Source: Rhizophagus irregularis (taxonomy: Eukaryota; Glomeromycota; Glomeromycetes; Glomerales; Glomeraceae). Taken from it: DNA of 64,000 nucleotides. The stretch lies in NCBI RefSeq assembly GCF_026210795.1, contig NC_089440.1, positions 3,658,001-3,722,000 of the forward strand, in the 5' to 3' direction. Shown here piece by piece: positions 22,500 to 33,724 of this stretch; position 1 is the stretch's first letter, and the number at the start of each line of letters is the position of its first letter. The notes under the pieces are model-generated. The model made no database searches. It saw only the letters and a list, made by a program, of their open reading frames with translations, and had not been told where the DNA came from. Made by a program: the position numbers and the translations under genes.

Positions 22500-23421
22500 A
22501 GTCTTATTTTTCCATTTCTCATATCGCTCATAGAGCCTGTCTTGATTAAATTCTAATAGACCTATATCTCCTCTACTTCTCTGTAAGTGGTGGGCATTTC
22601 GCTGATACAATAATTGTAAGGCAAATTTTTCTTGTACCAGTACACCTATACGGGTTTGCTTTCTTGCTATATTACCTATCATTCTATTTACCTGGTTTTG
22701 AGCATTGGTCCGCAACTGATGGAGATCACCAATAACATTAGCCATCCCACCTTCAGCAAGATCTCTTCGCGTAATAGCAAGATCTCGCTCACCTTCTGCA
22801 TCATAAGTACCTTCTTTGCTCACGGACTAAATCCCGATGCAAATTATTCTCTTTTCGACGTATCTGCCTTGTCGCCCTTTTTATTTGGTCTATTAGAATA
22901 TCTCTGCTCGTTGTCCTATTATTTAGATAACCATCTATAGCATTTGCTAGCTCTGTGATTGTGGCCATATTATCATCCGAATTATACAAGTCCGGAGAAT
23001 TACCTCTTTCTGGTGAATTTTTTCGTGATGAGATGGTCCTGATCCGACATCGCAATTTCTCTACCTGCTCCTCGGAATCTACTAACAGACTCTCTATACT
23101 AGAAATATGTTTTTCATTATCACGAATATCCTTCTTAGCTTGATATAGTTGCTTTTTTAGGCTGGAGATTTCGAATTTTAGCTCTGCTATCTCCTCTTTT
23201 GAAGCATTCTCAAAACGTTCTATCTCACCGTTAAGAGTTTGGATTTCTTGTTCACAACGGACACATTCACGTTCCAGCTCCCTGATCTGCTTTTCATTTT
23301 GGCAGTTACTATCAACTTCTGCTTGCAATTCACTACGAAGATGGTAGTTCTCCTCCTCCAGCTCAGCTTTATATTCTTCACATGTTCTTCTCTGCCTTGG
23401 ATGGGGCCTCCGAAATGCCAT
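22500..23421 (-). pseudogene. Coiled-coil start of the Gag-like cluster, broken
   Basis: It starts MAFRRPHPRQRRTCEEY and continues as long heptad-rich helices (LEEENYHLRSELQAEVD, ENASKEEIAELKFEISSL), then a basic stretch. The start lies only about 30 bases from the start of the divergent integrase, so both share a very short promoter. Long coiled coils before a Gag-like domain are common in fungal elements. It is part of the fossil and broken at least once. Confidence 0.5.
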
Positions 23422-23451
23422 TCTTTTTTGCGATTATAAAAGAGAATCAGA

Positions 23452-24560
23452 ATGAGCCAACCACAAATCTTGATAGACCCTATTGAGGCTCAGAGAATCG
23501 AAAAAAATATCATATTACGTGAAATATATTATCGTCCTCCTGGGTATTACTCCAATCCTAAATCATTGAGAGATGCGTGTAAAAAGGAGGGGCATCAATT
23601 CCGCCTGAGCGAATGCAAAGAATTTTTGGAAAATCAGCAATCACACCAAATCTATATGCCCCCACCAAAACATATCCCTAGAGTCAGTTATGGGAAAATA
23701 ACACGACCAAATTGTGTCCACCAGTGCGATATAATGTTCCTTACCCACGATTACTACAAAGGTAAGACCTATAAAGCGGTACTTAATATAATAGACTGCG
23801 CTTCCCGATATAAGGCTTCGGTTCCACTCACATCGAAGAAAAGTTCAGAAGTCGCTAAAGCATTTAAGAGAAAATATGGAGATCGAAATAACCCATTAAG
23901 CAGCCAAAGCTTCTTCAATGCGATAATGGGCGAGAATGGATGGGCAAGACCTCTAGGCTAATGCAAGAGCGTAATGTCACTATTCGAGTGATTGGTCCAT
24001 ATTCCCATCGAGGTAATGGAATGGTGGAACGTTTCAATAAGACAGAAGGGGAAATGCTCTATAAAATTCAGTATGCTGTTGAGTCTATATCTTCTGATCC
24101 AAGATTAATAAGAACATGGGTTAGGCATTTGCCAAAAGTTGTCGATTACCTAAACAATTACCCCACACGCCTTATTAAAGCTCCGGGTACTTCAAAATGG
24201 GGATTAGCGCCTTCAGAAGCCATTTTATTGGAAGAGGTTGAATCTAAGCCATCAATATCATCAAAGCGACCTATTGGCAAAGATGAAATAACATTGAAGA
24301 AAGGTGATTCAGTTCGCTATCTTCTTGCAAATGCTGAATGGGAGGGAGGAATGGAGAATCAGAAAAGGGCTACAGAGCCCCACATACTCGCCTTCTATTC
24401 ATAAAATCCGAAAATTGTGGTCTCTAAAAAGGAGCCTGTCCTATATTATTCTTGGGAGGAAGTGACGATAAATTTGTCTTCAAAGCGGGATGAAAGCAGA
24501 AGAACTCATGGATTTACACCGCATCCTGAGCTCCCCCCCCTCAAAGAATATTATCTGTAA
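23452..24560 (+). pseudogene. Retroviral-type (rve) integrase, broken fossil
   Basis: The N-terminal part has YYRPPGYYSNPKSLRDACKK and a linker PPPKHIPR. The catalytic RNase H-like core then follows, with the first Asp in CVHQCDIMFLTHDYY, a strand-rich stretch (YKAVLNIIDCASRYK) and the catalytic Glu in GNGMVERFNKTEGEM. The later part has a chromodomain-like tail (EPVLYYSWEEV). This is the DDE integrase of Polintons, which joins element ends to host DNA and makes short target duplications like those seen at the tips. The copy carries about two breaks. Confidence 0.8.
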
Positions 24561-24756
24561 ATTTCGTTTATGTCTCCCCTATCAATAGCGAGTCTGATCA
24601 CGCTAAAGATTATGCCAGAAGACGTGTGGTGGTCAGTGTCTAGGAAGGACTGGTCAAATAAATGGTCATGATGATATATCTTTAAATTAACTTGCGAAAA
24701 TGGTGTGGTGTACACCGAGGTGGGAGCGTATCCACTAAAATATATCATGAAAAAAT

Positions 24757-25158
24757 TTGAGCGTCGCTCTACGCCATCATACTACCGAAAGAACTGTACG
24801 ATATATTTTTGAGGATCTACTAGGCAAGAAATTTCCACCATGTAGGGCTAAGTTCTTAGATGGACTACACTTGGATGGATATAATGAGGAATTGCGTCTT
24901 GCTTTCGAATACCATGGCCCTCAACACTATCATCATAATAGCCTATATCATCGGGAGAATGAAACTTTAGAAATACAAAAGATTCGTGATCAGAAGAAGC
25001 GGGATATATGCAAGAAGCAAAATATATGCCTTATCGAAATTCCATATACCGCTGATCTCCTATCCTATATCAGGCATACTCTAATCGGAAAGGGTTCTTA
25101 CCAAAGCAATAAGTCGCATAATTTGGGAAACAATGTTCGGACATTTTATAGTATATAG
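24757..25158 (+). CDS. PD-(D/E)XK-like endonuclease
   Basis: The 133-residue frame contains a nuclease-like core: [16 protein letters not shown], then [20 protein letters not shown] and [17 protein letters not shown]. The D..E..Y-x-G-x-QHY pattern followed by a Lys-rich helix and an IPY strand matches very-short-patch-repair-like and homing-type nucleases. In related proteins a zinc-ribbon region usually precedes it, and none is seen directly upstream. It lies between the integrase and the packaging ATPase on the same strand. The start may lie further upstream. Confidence 0.6.
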   Translation: MSVALRHHTTERTVRYIFEDLLGKKFPPCRAKFLDGLHLDGYNEELRLAFEYHGPQHYHHNSLYHRENETLEIQKIRDQKKRDICKKQNICLIEIPYTADLLSYIRHTLIGKGSYQSNKSHNLGNNVRTFYSI

Positions 25159-25178
25159 TAATTCAGTGACCCATCACA

Positions 25179-25922
25179 ATGAGAAGAATGGAATATTATA
25201 TTTATCATCTCGATGAGGTTAAAAGTATGAAGAACACCAATCACCCTGCAAGTCCTGCATTTCCTTTTCGTCTGTTAATCTGCGGTGGATCTGATAGTGG
25301 AAAGACCAATATGATCCTTAATCTTCTTCTTGGTAATAAAATCCAGCGATTACATAAGAAAAGAAAAGGGAAAAGATATGTCAAGAATGATGATCTGGTC
25401 CTTATCGGGAAGCATATTCATGAACCGAAATGGGTATTGGTCAAAAACTGCTATAAGATATTTGCAAATGCTCCAGAAGCAACTCGGAAGAATGTTACAT
25501 TTCGGGCCTTAAAGGCGAACGCTATTCCAGATGTAACTAAGTTTTCCTCAGACAGAAATACAGTTGTTGTATTTGAGGACCTTTGCGCTGAATCAAAAAA
25601 GATTCAGGATCAGATTGTCCCATATTTCATTAGCGGGCGACATCAAGGAATATCGAGCATATATGTGAGTCAGAAGTATACGCAAACTCCTAAAATAATC
25701 CGTGAAAATATTACGCATTTAGCCCTATGTCGAGGGAGTGGTAGTCAGGACGATATTAGTCGTATTGTGCACCAATACACAGATAATCCAAAAAAAGCAT
25801 CCAAAATTATTGACAAACATCTGCGGGATCGGAATTTTGTGGTCTTTGATTTTACTAAACCAGTAGATGATCCATTAGCGATTAGACTGGGTTGGGACAC
25901 GCCTTTGAAATTAGAAGAATAA
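25179..25922 (+). CDS. FtsK/HerA-type genome-packaging ATPase
   Basis: This whole-looking 247-residue frame has a Walker A box [10 protein letters not shown] at about residue 33 and a Walker B box [10 protein letters not shown] at about residue 120. An arginine-containing region follows ([19 protein letters not shown]). The layout matches the A32-like packaging ATPases of Polintons, virophages and large DNA viruses, which pump DNA into capsids. The gene starts 20 bases after the endonuclease on the same strand. Its intactness contrasts with the broken polymerase. The presence of this enzyme implies that the ancestor formed particles. Confidence 0.8.
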   Translation: MRRMEYYIYHLDEVKSMKNTNHPASPAFPFRLLICGGSDSGKTNMILNLLLGNKIQRLHKKRKGKRYVKNDDLVLIGKHIHEPKWVLVKNCYKIFANAPEATRKNVTFRALKANAIPDVTKFSSDRNTVVVFEDLCAESKKIQDQIVPYFISGRHQGISSIYVSQKYTQTPKIIRENITHLALCRGSGSQDDISRIVHQYTDNPKKASKIIDKHLRDRNFVVFDFTKPVDDPLAIRLGWDTPLKLEE

Positions 25923-25950
25923 AATCTAAATTAGTGAATCTCTGTTCACA

Positions 25951-26038
25951 ATGAAAAAATTATCCTTAAATGATGCTTGTATTATTGCCGAATCTCATGG
26001 TGGAATGTACCCCGCGAACATCCACACAGGATACGGCT
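25951..26038 (+). pseudogene. Short remnant of a zinc-ribbon-type gene
   Basis: A short frame LSLNDACIIAESHGG resembles the repeat that normally precedes zinc-ribbon modules in VSR-like nucleases. It is only the first part of such a unit and belongs to the fossil element. Confidence 0.35.
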
Positions 26039-26083
26039 AGGATGGGACCAAATTCTCACTAATGAATAGAATTTTCTTAGGTA

Positions 26084-26785
26084 CTAAGGACGAAATGTAT
26101 ATTTTTTCCTGGTTTCTAGATCATGTTCAGATTCACTATGCCTCTTCGCCCATAAATTCCTTTCATAAGTGCTGGAATATATTTTTGGCTCTATAGTTAT
26201 ATCACTATGCTTCATATTGGAAAGGATCTGATCAACAAGAGAGACAATTTTTCTATCCTTAGCAGAAATAATATCTTCCAGATGCCGGCATTTATTCTCT
26301 AACACATCAATAGACTTTTCTGCTGATGTAATGGCCTTTTTCGTATCAGGAATTATACTTTTGAAAAAAGCTACCGAATCTGATAATTGGACAACTTTCT
26401 CACCACTCTCTTCCAAAGACCTGGTCATAGCTACCTCACGAGACTTATACTGCTCTTGCAATTCGAGAAGCTCTTCAATCTTTTTTTCCAATACCTGCTT
26501 TGATATACACAATTCCTCATTTTCTTGCCTTAGCAAAGTTTCACAGTCGCTAGTAATAGGCTTCATCTTCTGACGCTCTTTTTGCTTAATATAATTTCCA
26601 ACCGCCTTATTTAACAAATCTTCCACTTCGGGATGAATACTACTTGCCTGTTCCATCGATAATGGATGTTTTCGTGAAGTAAGACGTCGCCATACATCTA
26701 TTTTGATGGAACAAGGGAGCTGGTTAAGTTGCTTTAAGTAATATACGTGAAAAGATGGTGTTAGTATACCGGTCATTGTTACCAT
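26084..26785 (-). CDS. Coiled-coil protein, 233 aa
   Basis: The frame looks whole. The first 70 residues are mixed (ILTPSFHVYYLKQLNQLP, WRRLTSRKHPLSM). They are followed by long heptad-rich helices (LRQENEELCISKQVLEKKIE, KSIDVLENKCRHLEDIISAK) and a short basic tail. It is convergent with the ATPase gene. The function is unknown; the layout suggests a structural or scaffold protein, as for the other coiled-coil genes of the element. Confidence 0.55.
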   Translation of the reverse strand: MVTMTGILTPSFHVYYLKQLNQLPCSIKIDVWRRLTSRKHPLSMEQASSIHPEVEDLLNKAVGNYIKQKERQKMKPITSDCETLLRQENEELCISKQVLEKKIEELLELQEQYKSREVAMTRSLEESGEKVVQLSDSVAFFKSIIPDTKKAITSAEKSIDVLENKCRHLEDIISAKDRKIVSLVDQILSNMKHSDITIEPKIYSSTYERNLWAKRHSESEHDLETRKKYTFRP

Positions 26786-26799
26786 AGGTAACTAATAAA

Positions 26800-26935
26800 A
26801 AATTTTGAGAATTTTATAGATTCAGAAATTTTATAAGAAAAATTTTGAGAATTTTATAGATTTTGGGCGAACCGAGTTCGCTGAAATTTGCCAAGAAAAT
26901 TTTCTGGGACATAATGTCTCGGAAAATGCCAAGAT
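26800..26935. promoter_or_regulatory. Direct repeat and GTCCC/GGGAC block upstream of the coiled-coil gene
   Basis: AAATTTTGAGAATTTTATAG occurs twice (about 26798 and 26839). It is followed by TTTTCTGGGACATAATGTCT, the inverse of the GAGACC..GTCCC block found near 19256 and 27890. This may be a shared promoter element; it is inferred from recurrence only. Confidence 0.4.
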
Positions 26936-27009
26936 TTTTTTTTATTATCTAATACACTGCTTTATTAATAATATAACTTAATAAAAATTACATGTATGAA
27001 ATCTCTATT

Positions 27010-28913
27010 CTATGAATTTTTGGGGGTCGAAACTGTTACTACCATTTCACTAGAACTATGGTCACTATCCCCCGAGTCAGGATTATATAATATTTTGTGA
27101 ATTGTACACGCTACAACCGTTCTCAATGTCAATAAAGTATGGATAAGCGGATATACAGCACTTGGTGAAGTCATGTGCAACGGAATTGTTGCCTCCTCTA
27201 TTAAACAGTACTTGTAAATTCCCGATTCTTTTCGCATAGCATAAAGTTCTATAACATCGCCTAGAAATGGATAGAGCAAAATATGAACGATTTATGAATA
27301 TATAAAAAAATAGAAGTAATTTATTTGTACCTGCAATGTTAATAGTAAATATGGTCAGATTCTGCCTCTTTGATGATTGGTTAAATATCTTTTTAAGGTT
27401 TTTTATGTTTCTCGTAGTGTCTATAGAATCCTTGGAAAAACGGATTAATTTTTTGTGATCACGAACCCGCTTATCCTGACTGGAATTAGGTCTACCGGTC
27501 TCAAGATAAACAATTTCAAGTTCAGCTTTTTTTCCTAACTGGGCTACCATCATATAATCAGCTCTTCGGGCAATTTTACGAGAACCTTTTCGTGTAGCAC
27601 TAGCTGAACTCCCTTCTTCGCCCCTTAATTTAGAAGAAATATTAATTGAAGCAAAAGATATGATAGTGGTGTATCTTTTCAAGTTAAACTTACCATATGT
27701 CCCACGCTGTTGGTTTTCCTGGTAAATCACTCATCACTATATTTATCAATGGAGCGAGAACTTCGCAAACATATGATCCTTCATTTATCGATTTTTCCTT
27801 CTTTATATATGCTTCGTATTTTGGCGATTTCCAAATTTTGAGCCTATAATTGTTTATCAGTTAATAAGTAAAAAAAAATGACAATTTTTCGAGACCGCAT
27901 GGTCCCAGAAATTTGATGACTTACATTGATTCTAACATTCGTTTTGTTAAATCATGTAATTCTTCGGTTTTATCCAACCATTCTCCATAATTAATATTGC
28001 CCAAATCATCATCCATATTAATTTTAGATTCCTCATTCCGGATAAATTCTTTACAGGCTTCCATTACATCATGATTCTGTTCTAACTTATATCTTCGAAA
28101 TGGCTCCTTAAAAATATCAGAAACTGACCCAGGCATATTTGTAAAGGGTTCTGACTTGATATCTAGAACACCTGAACAAATCGGATGATCGAATCCAAGA
28201 CTCTCCACATTAATTTCTTCGAGTTCCGTTTCTATTCTCTCCCACATGGTTTTCTCATAACTAGCGCTCTCAGTTATGCACTGTCCAACATCACGCTTCA
28301 AAGATCGTAAATTTGTATTTGCATCTTCATACCAGGCTTCGGTATCGATTACTAATGCTTCCATTTCTGAGAGTGAACATAGATCTTCGAATGCAGTTCC
28401 AACCTAAAATGTATTTAAAATTAGTTTCCAAGACTCGTGTGACAAATAATTTAATTATACATCGCGGGATCAGATTAGGTTTCCATTTTCATAAAGTCTC
28501 AAATGCCGGCAAAATGTTTGATATGTAGCCATATGCTAATATATGATATAAAACTAGTTACTGCCGTGCGGGAAGTAATAATATTACAACGGACATCAGC
28601 CTCTTCGCTAGTGATAATACCATACTAGGAAACCTAAAAAATACAAGTCATCATATCCATATATTTTTCATAAAATAATTCATTACCATACCCGTTTAGC
28701 TAATTTTTTCCCGGTACCAAAACTTTGAAGTTTCTTTCTTCGCTCGACATCTTCTGGGGGGACTCTTTCTAAGACTCTTTTCAGAACATTCTCAAAATCC
28801 TCCACCTCCTTTTCGAGAACGCCTGTCCATTCACCTTCCTCTACTCGTACAAATAATGCCGTGGAAATTCTGACAATATCGAGGGGTTCTCTGGTTAAAA
28901 GAAACTCTTCCAT
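27010..28913 (-). CDS. Multi-exon nuclease-like protein of a fungal multigene family
   Basis: Four or five exons can be traced on the minus strand. A likely first exon starts MEEFLLTREPLDIVRI (from 28913). The next starts MEALVIDTEAWYEDA (to about 27925), then about 27841-27693 (KPTAWDIW), about 27629-27333 (RKIARRADYMM, ELEIVYLETGRPNSSQD) and 27268-27010 (VIELYAMRKESG). Boundaries use GTAAG and ..TAG sites. The E-x(n)-ETG and K-rich pattern resembles a PD-(D/E)XK core, with low certainty. The C-terminal half reads like a large family dispersed in Rhizophagus genomes, which is recall, not a search. It probably reached the element as host cargo. Confidence 0.5.
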
Positions 28914-29154
28914 GTTTAGATAAAATAAGAAGATAATTGTTAGTGAAAAGCTTGCTAGGCGAAGAAAAAAAAACAATATATGGTAAATTTTAATACCTTT
29001 TCGCCATACTGCCTTTTTAAATGTCTTGCATTTCCCATTCACGTCCTCTCTAACTCACATTCATGTTTGGGGAGATAGAAGAAATATGCGAGGCACTTTA
29101 CGCCAAAATTTTATGTTTAAGAGTAAGACATGCGGGAATATTGCATTGTAGATC

Positions 29155-29529
29155 TCAACATTGCAAAGGCGTTGGGGAATATGCATATACGAACTTTTTT
29201 TCGCCTGACCGCTTAATACTAAGACCTAGCAACGTTATATAATGTATTTCTGTCGAAATTAGTGAACCCCATATAGTAGAAATAGCCTGTAGCTCTGGAG
29301 AAATAAACTCACAAATAAATGCTATTCCACTAAACGTTGCTAGGGAAAAAAATTCGAAATATTTTTGGGTGTGTGAAATTATTTCGTCGCACAAGCATAG
29401 AGTATTACTTATTACATCATATCCACTCAACGGGATCAGAAACACGTTTATTTTCTGTCGCATGGCTGGTCTAACCCAGATTAGGCGGATCACAATTTTT
29501 ATTTCACATAAATTATGAAGGTGATACAT
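29155..29529 (-). CDS. Possible small protein, doubtful
   Basis: This is a 124-residue frame (MYHLHNLCEIKIVIRL to AYSPTPLQC) with two hydrophobic stretches. It fits no family, and the region also holds intergenic motifs (GTCGCACAAG), so it may be non-coding. It is listed only for completeness. Confidence 0.2.
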   Translation of the reverse strand: MYHLHNLCEIKIVIRLIWVRPAMRQKINVFLIPLSGYDVISNTLCLCDEIISHTQKYFEFFSLATFSGIAFICEFISPELQAISTIWGSLISTEIHYITLLGLSIKRSGEKKFVYAYSPTPLQC

Positions 29530-29650
29530 TTCACTAGGCGATCACCCATACATTGTAGTGGAGTAAGCGAATGAAAGTAAAAAAAATGATTTATTGTATT
29601 ATTAAGTAAAGCGTCTTTGGCTAATAATTATACATAAATATAATACTATA

Positions 29651-30769
29651 TTATTTTGATAAAGAATCTATGGCCCGAAAAACTCGGCACACATATTCAC
29701 AATTATTATTTGAATCTGAGAAATCTATAATGTTAAACTTCCCCTCGATAGTAAAACCATATTCAGATTTAAAATAGTCAATTTCTAGCGAATCACATGG
29801 ATATGGTTTGCCTGTTATTTTACATCTATAACGCGCATATTCTGAACTTTTAACAAAGTTTACGTTGCCATTGTTATAATATTCATTAATACGGTAATAT
29901 TCAGGATTCGATAGCCACTTTAACATATAAGACCAATCACCATATGTAACGATTCTATAGCCTTGCTGATGTAATACTATAAAAGCAACTATATATGCTA
30001 TATTACCTAATCGATTATGTAACTGATCACTCTTCTTTTCTGCCCACTCGCGTGGAATATGACCATCATATAGATTATTCAGAAAAGATTCAGGTAAATC
30101 TTTAGCTAGAATTTTTCGATCAATATACCATACATATGGATCATAAATATCTCTTTTACCACGAGGAGATAGAAACTTCTTCTTGTCAGGAGTACCATCA
30201 TTCCTCACCATATTCCAAACTCGTTTTGCCCAAGTTTCAGGTCTCAACTTGAAAGCTCTCCAAGCCCGTTGGACAACTTTTACAGTATCGATTAAATGAT
30301 TTACATGCTTTTTCCAAGTTTCATAATCATCCGCATAGGAATAAATAGATAAGCCTTTACTGAATTTAAAACAATATGTTAGATAAATCTCTTCAATCTC
30401 CTTTTTTGTATTCTTTTGTATAGATGTACTGCGCCTTTTGGCCGTTCTAGCAATACATTTCTTCAGATGATCATTGCCACATTCGATGGTATTTTCACGA
30501 ATAATTACTAAGGAGTCGCATACAGTGCAATAAATATGTAATGAGCATCTCCCAGCTTTAAATTCCCCATCTTTATATGATCTTTCAATCATTTGAATAA
30601 ATCCATTCTTGGAGAAGTATTTTGGGTTATATTCAAGAAGTTTCTTAAATGGATAACGAACACGAGAATACCACATTTCTGGCGTTTCACTACTATACCT
30701 ATATTGCAAATTGTTTAACGCCTGCACTACTACAGGATTTAAACCAGAATAGTAATTAGTTTTATCCAT
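29651..30769 (-). CDS. Unknown protein, 372 aa, whole
   Basis: A clean single frame runs from MDKTNYYSGLNPVVVQAL to VFRAIDSLSK. A Cys/His set near residues 80-105 (HIYCTVCDSL, ECGNDHLKKC) looks like a zinc site. Later stretches are rich in aromatic residues (YDPYVWYIDRKILAK, VTYGDWSYMLKWLSNPEYY), and CKITGKPYPC may be a second Cys pair. No family is recognised. Its full length inside a decayed element suggests recent activity or selection. Its upstream region holds GTTGCACAT, a variant of an intergenic motif repeated in the element. Confidence 0.55.
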   Translation of the reverse strand: MDKTNYYSGLNPVVVQALNNLQYRYSSETPEMWYSRVRYPFKKLLEYNPKYFSKNGFIQMIERSYKDGEFKAGRCSLHIYCTVCDSLVIIRENTIECGNDHLKKCIARTAKRRSTSIQKNTKKEIEEIYLTYCFKFSKGLSIYSYADDYETWKKHVNHLIDTVKVVQRAWRAFKLRPETWAKRVWNMVRNDGTPDKKKFLSPRGKRDIYDPYVWYIDRKILAKDLPESFLNNLYDGHIPREWAEKKSDQLHNRLGNIAYIVAFIVLHQQGYRIVTYGDWSYMLKWLSNPEYYRINEYYNNGNVNFVKSSEYARYRCKITGKPYPCDSLEIDYFKSEYGFTIEGKFNIIDFSDSNNNCEYVCRVFRAIDSLSK

Positions 30770-31094
30770 TTTACGGGTATAGTAAAATTATAGCAATTTA
30801 TAGCAATTTTATCAGGTTTTTATCAACTTATACTATAAAATATCATGATTCAAATTTCGCATAACTAGAGCGGACAAAAATTTTCCGATCAACTCAATTT
30901 ATATGTAAAATTTATTTCGTCATGCAAGCAATCACACAGATGATTTGCTTATTACATATTTTGTTGCACATACATATATTCATTGTGGCGGAAAAAAACA
31001 GTTTATTATACACACAGTTGTATTATACATATTATTCATACAATTCATTTGCTCATATTAAATACCTTTGATCTATATAATTATTTTTGCTATC
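30770..31094. other. Intergenic, no gene seen
   Basis: This AT-rich spacer holds a GTTGCACAT motif near 30963 and no coding pattern. Confidence 0.35.
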
Positions 31095-33724
31095 TCATGC
31101 ACGTTCAATACAGTGTAATATCCTGAGCGTTAAGAGACCTCCAAACAAGTCATTTTTATTTTCTATTGTTATCACAAGTTCATCTTCCTCATAAATTTCA
31201 TCTAGGCGTTTTTTAGCATCGGTAACAAAAAGGAAGATATGAGGTCCAACATTTCTGCACTTATCGTGTTCTTCCTTCACAAGCCCCTTTGTTAACATAA
31301 TTGGCTGATATCCATCCATCAATTTTTTACGGCTAACCACCAATTGTTTATCTTGAATGAGGATGGGTGGGTTTGTAAGCACAAATGAATCTGCAAATTC
31401 GGCTCCCTGGAGATTGTGATAAGCAATACATTCTGATGACCGATGTTTAATAAATTCTCTCCAATTCTTTTGCTCAATCTTCTTATTTGTTGATTGTACC
31501 GAAAATACAGGTTCAAACTCAAGGAGTTCATCATTCTGATTTTCGCGCAATGGGATAAGTTGTGAGAGCTTACATGTGCATAGACCAATTGATCCTTTTT
31601 CAATTAATCTCTGGTAGATTGCCCATAATCGGAACATAATTACTGAAATTGTTAAATGTTCATTCTGGTCTGGGGATAATGCATTGCTTAGAGTATCAAG
31701 AACTTTGATTGGTGGGATCACAGAAGTATTCCGACTAGAAAAAATTTCATGCAGAGTAAGAAAGGGGATCTTAAGCTTTTTTTTACGATTTCCCTCTAGG
31801 AAAACAAGCTCATCTTTTTCCAGGTCCTGTAAAATACAAAAATTAGGTATATATGGAAAGCACTGAATATCAAGATTATAAGTGTATTACTTACTTCAAC
31901 TTTACGTTTCTTACTACCAAATGTAGTTGATCGATCAACAGGCCACTCAAATATGGTGTAGGCTGTTAAAATAGGGACAAGCTCAAGATTGTCTTTCGCC
32001 ATAAAAACTTCAAAGTACCGGGAATACTTTGTACCGATCTTTTTTTTAGTGCCTCAAGAAGCTTTTGGCAGTACTCTGGTTTATATTGACATTTTTGAAG
32101 GAAGTATCGTAACCCACTTTGATAAAATTTCTCACCATATGTAAGTTCTTTATGCTCAACAGCTTTACCGATGATGCCCATCTGAAATATCATAACTTCT
32201 AGAAAACGACCGACAACACCAAGAAGCTCAATTATATACTCCAAATGGATGGAGATCTTATTGATCCTGCCGATAACAATGCAATAATATAATAAGTAAT
32301 GTTATGAAATACGCAATCCACAGCTAATATACTATTCACCTTTTTGTTTCATCAGTCTAACAAAAATATCAAGTTAGAATAGCTAAGTATTATTACAAAA
32401 TCAATTAATGAGAATCTTAACACTGATAATAATAACTTACCACTCCTCGGTTAGCAAGTTCTAATATAACTTCTTTAGCATGTTCGACTTTCAACAATGG
32501 TAAATTTATGTCCTCAATTTTCGCATTTGTTGACTCTATTAAATTAAACAAGGCGTTTGCGTGTGTTCCAGTCAATATCACGAAAAGAAAGTAACCATTT
32601 GATATAACCCTTGCAAGAGCCTTGAGAACTGTCTTGAGCCATTCGGGACGTCCTTCGTTAAATAGTATATTTGTCTCATCAATGTTAATTATAAAAAGGC
32701 GTTTATTGCCTTTTTCATTATTTGGGAAATAACCTAAGATTATATCAATAACTCGATCGAGTTCAATCGTCTTAATTCCAAGTATTTGTCTAAATTTTGT
32801 AAGGGTGATATCGATACTGCAAGAGCGGTTTGAGGTGATTTAGTAGTGATTTAGTAAGTAAGGATTACGGAATCATAAACAGATGGAACTTACTTCTTCA
32901 GAACTTTCAAAGCCTCATGTAGTAATCTTATTGCGAAAGATGTTTCAGGATATTCAAAATCTTCATCCGTCAAATCATCGCACATGATTTGAAAAATCTG
33001 ACCTGCATGACGGGCTTCTTTCACTGCCTTTACAACTTCGGAATTTATCTCTGTAGAATAAACCTTTTGGTTTTCAAACGCTACCCTAGCAAATGTTGTT
33101 TTTCCTTTTCCAGCCGTACCAACAGCCGTGGGAAATCTTATCTCTTTCTTTGGCTGGCTAAAGGCTTTTGGATTTATGACAAGGCGATACAAATTATCCA
33201 TATTCTTCATAAGCTTAATGATCTCTTTTTCACGGTTTACAAACTTTAGATGAGTTGAAATGTCAGAAACATCGTTTGGAATATCGTCCGATGGTTCATG
33301 AGGTAGAGGATCACGAGCATATGGTTTAATAATTTCTTCGATCTCCTCACTACTAATTAGATTATCTATAGCTTGTGAAGTTAGTGGATTAGTGGATTAA
33401 TAAATATGAAATAGTGAAACGTCACGTTCGAGTTGACCAATCATTACGACGCAAAGGCTTACCTTCTAAATTGACCAAAAAAAAGACGCAGTTAGTTACT
33501 GGACAAGACACAGTGACAGCAAGTTACCAATTATGGCGCAAGGGCTTACCTCTTAGAGATTTGGCATGTTTCCTCAAGTAGTTGACTTTCACTTCATCTT
33601 TTTCGATTGTTGGAAGAACTGCTTCCACTTTGGTCGTGTCTCTATTAGTAAAAAAATCGAGTAGGTCGGCCTTTTCGTTATCATCGAAAGGAAGGTTGTT
33701 AATTTCTTTAAAAATAGTTGACAT
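31095..33724 (-). pseudogene. Crinkler-type P-loop NTPase gene, broken
   Basis: A multi-exon minus-strand gene. An N-terminal segment MSTIFKEINNLPFDD leads by way of an intron to an NTPase core with Walker A TAVGTAGKGKTTFARVAF near 33.1 kb. A Walker B-like IINIDETNILF lies near 32.7 kb and a sensor-like LTGTHANALF follows. Later exons (GEKFYQSGLRYFLQKC, SQLIPLRENQNDELL) form a C-terminal region. This order matches the NTPase bodies that follow Crinkler headers in Rhizophagus, though no ubiquitin-like header is seen here. It is broken about once or twice and is treated as a fossil cargo gene. A host-manipulating or conflict role is only inference. Confidence 0.55.

Noticed and set aside
20053-24404. 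An LTR retrotransposon inserted into the Polinton-like element
   Set aside because: No LTR pair, primer site or reverse transcriptase was found, and the integrase is on the opposite strand. A native Gag-protease cluster is preferred, though the question stays open.
24551-24748. Minus-strand 65-codon frame between integrase and endonuclease
   Set aside because: No motif, and it lies antisense within a tight plus-strand gene series.
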